A stretch of 64,000 nucleotides of DNA from Selenomonas sp. GACV-9 (GTDB lineage: Bacteria; Bacillota; Negativicutes; Selenomonadales; Selenomonadaceae): positions 620,001-684,000 of the forward strand of contig FPAX01000001.1 in the NCBI GenBank assembly GCA_900116485.1. The letters are read 5' to 3'. The notes under the pieces are model-generated. The model ran no database searches. It was not told where the DNA came from and saw nothing but the letters and a program-made list of their open reading frames with translations. Each line of letters starts with the position of its first letter. The stretch's first letter is position 1. Made by a program: the position numbers and the translations under genes. This document shows positions 61,500 to 64,000 of the stretch, in pieces.

Positions 61500-62735
61500 A
61501 TGGCATCTATTAACGATAACTATCTGAAATTACCAGGCAGCTATCTCTTCGCCGAAATCGGCCGCCGCGTGGCAGCATTCAAGGAAGCACATCCAGAGGC
61601 AGATATCATCCGTCTCGGTATTGGTGATGTCACCCAGCCGCTGCCCGCAGCCTGCATCGAGGCCATGCACAAGGCCGTCGACGAACTTGCCAATGCTGAT
61701 ACATTCCGCGGCTATGGTCCCGAACAGGGTTATTCTTTCCTGACAGATGCCATCATCGAGCATAACTATACCCAGCGCGGTATCCATATCGATTCCGATG
61801 AGATTTTCGTCAGCGATGGTTCCAAGAGCGATTGCGGCAACATCCAGGAAATCTTTGGTCTCAACAACAAAGTCGCCATCACTGACCCTGTTTATCCGGT
61901 CTACCTGGATACCAACGTCATGGCGGGCCGCACTGGGACGCTGAAGGCAGATGGCCACTTCGAGGGCGTGACTTACCTGCCCTGCGACGCCAGCAACAAT
62001 TTTGCGCCGGCATTGCCTAAAGAACGCGTTGACATGATCTACCTCTGCTGCCCGAACAACCCGACGGGCACGACGCTTTCCCGCACTGAGCTCAAGAAAT
62101 GGGTTGACTATGCCCGTGAAAATCAGTCTGTCATCCTCTTTGATGCCGCTTATGCTGCCTATATCACAGAAGATGATGTTCCCCGTTCCATCTATGAGAT
62201 TGAAGGCGCTAAGGACGTCGCTATCGAGTTCCGCTCCTTCTCCAAGACCGCTGGTTTTACCGGCACGCGCTGCGGCTATACCATCATTCCGAAAACGGTC
62301 AAAGGCCGGGCTGCTGATGGCACGCTTGTAGAGTTCAACAAACTCTGGAACCGCCGTCACACGACGAAGTTCAACGGTACGGCCTACATCGTCCAGCGTG
62401 GTGCAGCTGCCATCTACACCCCAGATGGTCAGCAGCAGGTCAAAGAGCTCGTCGGCTACTACATGGAAAATGCCCGCATCATCCGCGAAGGTCTCGAAAC
62501 AGCTGGCATCACGGCCTACGGCGGTATCAATGCACCGTATATCTGGCTCAAGACGCCTAACGATATGCCATCGTGGGACTTCTTTGACAAGCTGCTCACT
62601 GAAGTCAACATCGTCGGCACGCCGGGCGCAGGCTTTGGCCCCTGCGGTGAAGGTTACTTCCGTCTCACCGCTTTCGGCAATCGTGAAAACACCCTGCGCG
62701 CTGTGGAACGCATCAAAACGAAATTCCGCATCTGA
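61500..62735 (+). CDS. dapL: LL-diaminopimelate aminotransferase
   Basis: 411-aa fold type I PLP aminotransferase making LL-diaminopimelate from tetrahydrodipicolinate in one step for lysine and peptidoglycan. N-terminus [20 protein letters not shown] and DVTQPLP, catalytic Lys in [16 protein letters not shown], and [18 protein letters not shown]. Start ATG 61500, 7 bases after AGGAGG. Confidence 0.96.
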   Translation: MASINDNYLKLPGSYLFAEIGRRVAAFKEAHPEADIIRLGIGDVTQPLPAACIEAMHKAVDELANADTFRGYGPEQGYSFLTDAIIEHNYTQRGIHIDSDEIFVSDGSKSDCGNIQEIFGLNNKVAITDPVYPVYLDTNVMAGRTGTLKADGHFEGVTYLPCDASNNFAPALPKERVDMIYLCCPNNPTGTTLSRTELKKWVDYARENQSVILFDAAYAAYITEDDVPRSIYEIEGAKDVAIEFRSFSKTAGFTGTRCGYTIIPKTVKGRAADGTLVEFNKLWNRRHTTKFNGTAYIVQRGAAAIYTPDGQQQVKELVGYYMENARIIREGLETAGITAYGGINAPYIWLKTPNDMPSWDFFDKLLTEVNIVGTPGAGFGPCGEGYFRLTAFGNRENTLRAVERIKTKFRI

Positions 62736-62747
62736 TTGCAAACATAT

Positions 62748-62787
62748 AGAACAAAAAAAACAGGCTGTCAAACAGCCTGTTTTTTGT
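62748..62787. terminator. Bidirectional terminator after dapL
   Basis: AAAAAACAGGCTG tcaaa CAGCCTGTTTTTTG, perfect. Confidence 0.92.
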
Positions 62788-62798
62788 TTCTATAATAC

Positions 62799-63110
62799 TT
62801 AGTGAAAAAACAGATTCATCAATAGCCACGCCACGATTCCCACGCCTGCAAGAACCAGCAGCACTGGCATAACCGCAAAGATGAAGATGCCTGCCACAGC
62901 CAATATTACGAGCACAACTGCCAATCGCGTGAGCCAGGTAGAATTGCTGAAGAACAGATCCTTCCACCCCATCGTGTGGAAGGTGATCCGTTGATACGGA
63001 TCCTGCTTCGGCGTTTCTTCTTCGCCTGTATGTTCATCGATGGTCACACCATCATAGTCATTGCTCTCAGAATTCGACATAACACGAACCTGTGAATTCT
63101 TGTCGTCCAT
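62799..63110 (-). CDS. Hypothetical C-terminal membrane protein, 103 aa
   Basis: Not recognised. Acidic hydrophilic N-terminus (SNDYDGVTIDEHTGEEETP), then YQRITFHTMGWKDLFFSN and two hydrophobic helices to the end (LAVVLVILAVAGIFIFAV, VLLVLAGVGIVAWLLMNLFF). GGAGG lies 8 bases before ATG 63110. Probably an inner-membrane protein co-transcribed with the gene upstream. Confidence 0.65.
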   Translation of the reverse strand: MDDKNSQVRVMSNSESNDYDGVTIDEHTGEEETPKQDPYQRITFHTMGWKDLFFSNSTWLTRLAVVLVILAVAGIFIFAVMPVLLVLAGVGIVAWLLMNLFFH

Positions 63111-63141
63111 TCCGTACACCTCCAGTCAAAGGCAATACATA

Positions 63142-63996
63142 TTATTCCCAATACAGGGAGCGGATAAAACCTTCCTCTGTCAGATAACGCGGATCAAACC
63201 GGAAGGTATCAAGCCTTATCCGCATATCATCCATGCAAGCAAATACATCGTCCGAAGACGTCCCGAGGAATTTTACGATTTCGGGGATTGCCGCCACATC
63301 TGAGCCATTAATCTCGGCAAATTTCAAGAAAACAGCCGTAACCAGCACCGATTTATCGACATTCTCATAGTCTTCCCCCAAAGCAGCAATATAATCGGCA
63401 AACAGTTTGCAGATCAGCTGCGCAGAAAATTTACTGAGGCCGAACTTCAACGAAAATCGGACCAGTGCCCGCCGGTCTTCCTCCGACAACTGCCAGATCA
63501 CATCACCAACAAATTCCTGCGGCTTGACCACATGATTCGGAACAACATTGAGCTGGGCAAAATGTGCAAGGATGTTCATCGTATGACGCACAGCCGCTGC
63601 CTCACGCAGCAAGAATGCCTCCAAAGGAGCCTCTGGCTGCTGGCACTTGAAGAGCTCATACTGCTTGAATATCTCCTGCCGCATGCGTCGCTGCAGCTTG
63701 CGGCTGGCCGGAAGGATTGTCACATAATTGAGCATCATGACGCCCTTGCTATGGACGTGGCCATACAAGAGACAGCCATCAACTACACCATCCATCATGG
63801 CCGGCATAGGCAGCTCAATCGGCTCATCCGTAAGCAGATTATGGCAGGAAACAAAATCAACATCGTAATAATCAATCGAATAGATGCCAAATTTCGCCTG
63901 CATCAAATCAAGCAGAATATCGCATTCAGCAGCTGAGAGCCGCTCCTTTTCCAAGCGATAGTAGAATCGGATTGCCGTTTCATCAGTTTCGAGCAT
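63142..63996 (-). CDS. Hypothetical protein, 284 aa, at window edge
   Basis: Not recognised. Soluble, with an alpha/beta N-terminal part (LSAAECDILLDLMQAKFGIYSIDYYDVDF, then HVHSKGVMMLNYVTILPAS) and an all-helical C-terminal half (FSAQLICKLFADYIAALGEDYENVDKS). First Met lies 4 bp from the edge, so the true start may be outside the window. Followed by the 103-aa membrane protein gene 31 bp on. Confidence 0.6.
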   Translation of the reverse strand: MLETDETAIRFYYRLEKERLSAAECDILLDLMQAKFGIYSIDYYDVDFVSCHNLLTDEPIELPMPAMMDGVVDGCLLYGHVHSKGVMMLNYVTILPASRKLQRRMRQEIFKQYELFKCQQPEAPLEAFLLREAAAVRHTMNILAHFAQLNVVPNHVVKPQEFVGDVIWQLSEEDRRALVRFSLKFGLSKFSAQLICKLFADYIAALGEDYENVDKSVLVTAVFLKFAEINGSDVAAIPEIVKFLGTSSDDVFACMDDMRIRLDTFRFDPRYLTEEGFIRSLYWE

Positions 63997-64000
63997 ATGA

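Overview
The window reads as a chromosomal segment of a strictly anaerobic, fermentative member of the Negativicutes, most likely Selenomonadaceae (Selenomonas, Mitsuokella or Megamonas type). This is inferred from gene content: pyruvate formate-lyase, membrane subunits of a Na+-pumping decarboxylase, a Dcu C4-dicarboxylate carrier, LarA, DapL, periplasmic-type CbiK, the Feo system and flagellar MotAB, with strong GGAGG ribosome sites and moderate GC. No rRNA, tRNA, CRISPR, prophage or transposase gene was seen. Most genes lie on the minus strand; the plus-strand genes are pepF, rpmB, the gntR regulator, an SDR gene, a lysR regulator and dapL.

Layout. 1-2.5 kb: end of an OPT transporter, then xpt-pbuX behind a leader that looks like a ZTP riboswitch. 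2.6-4.0 kb: exported CbiK behind a cobalamin riboswitch. 4.0-6.7 kb: an SHMT-like protein that lacks the PLP lysine, and a DASS transporter. 6.9-10.3 kb: trxB-glutaredoxin-peroxidase cluster, a small Cys-rich PAS-like protein, a CDF metal exporter. 10.5-13.5 kb: pflB-pflA. 13.6-13.8 kb: candidate kissing-loop RNA. 14-18.7 kb: two radical SAM genes, a HepT/MntA toxin-antitoxin pair and a decayed gene. 18.8-21 kb: pepF, rpmB. 21.5-25.7 kb: cellobiose-type PTS, 6-phospho-beta-glucosidase and a divergent GntR regulator. 25.8-31.8 kb: metallopeptidase, Hsp33, phosphodiesterase and the FMN-riboswitch ribD-ribE-ribBA-ribH operon. 31.8-37.9 kb: chemoreceptor, GH13 glucosidase, small proteins, SDR. 38-44.1 kb: Fur-controlled feoAB, a B12/siderophore-type ABC transporter and cbiL. 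44.2-44.8 kb: a large gene-free block that folds like an RNA. 44.9-52.2 kb: oadB/oadG, second cbiK, glmM, a COG2509 flavoprotein, cdaR, cdaA. 52.3-64 kb: ilvE, nnr-acpS, motAB, lysR, larA, dcu, dapL and two unknown genes.

Themes. Cobalt/B12 and iron: two cobaltochelatases, cbiL, a FecBCD-type transporter, a B12 riboswitch and Fur boxes. Mixed-acid fermentation: PFL, Dcu, LarA, decarboxylase beta/gamma. Redox defence without catalase. The cdaA-cdaR-glmM cluster links c-di-AMP to cell-wall precursor synthesis.

The most unusual things are (i) a ~610-nt block at 44218-44826 with an end-to-end closing stem, two further long stems and a pseudoknot, where the non-Watson-Crick pairs I found are overwhelmingly G-U on the plus strand, so probably a large structured noncoding RNA; (ii) a dispersed 12-bp palindrome TTGACNNGTCAA, often in tandem pairs and often inside genes; (iii) a ~170-nt RNA candidate at 13.65 kb with complementary hairpin loops.
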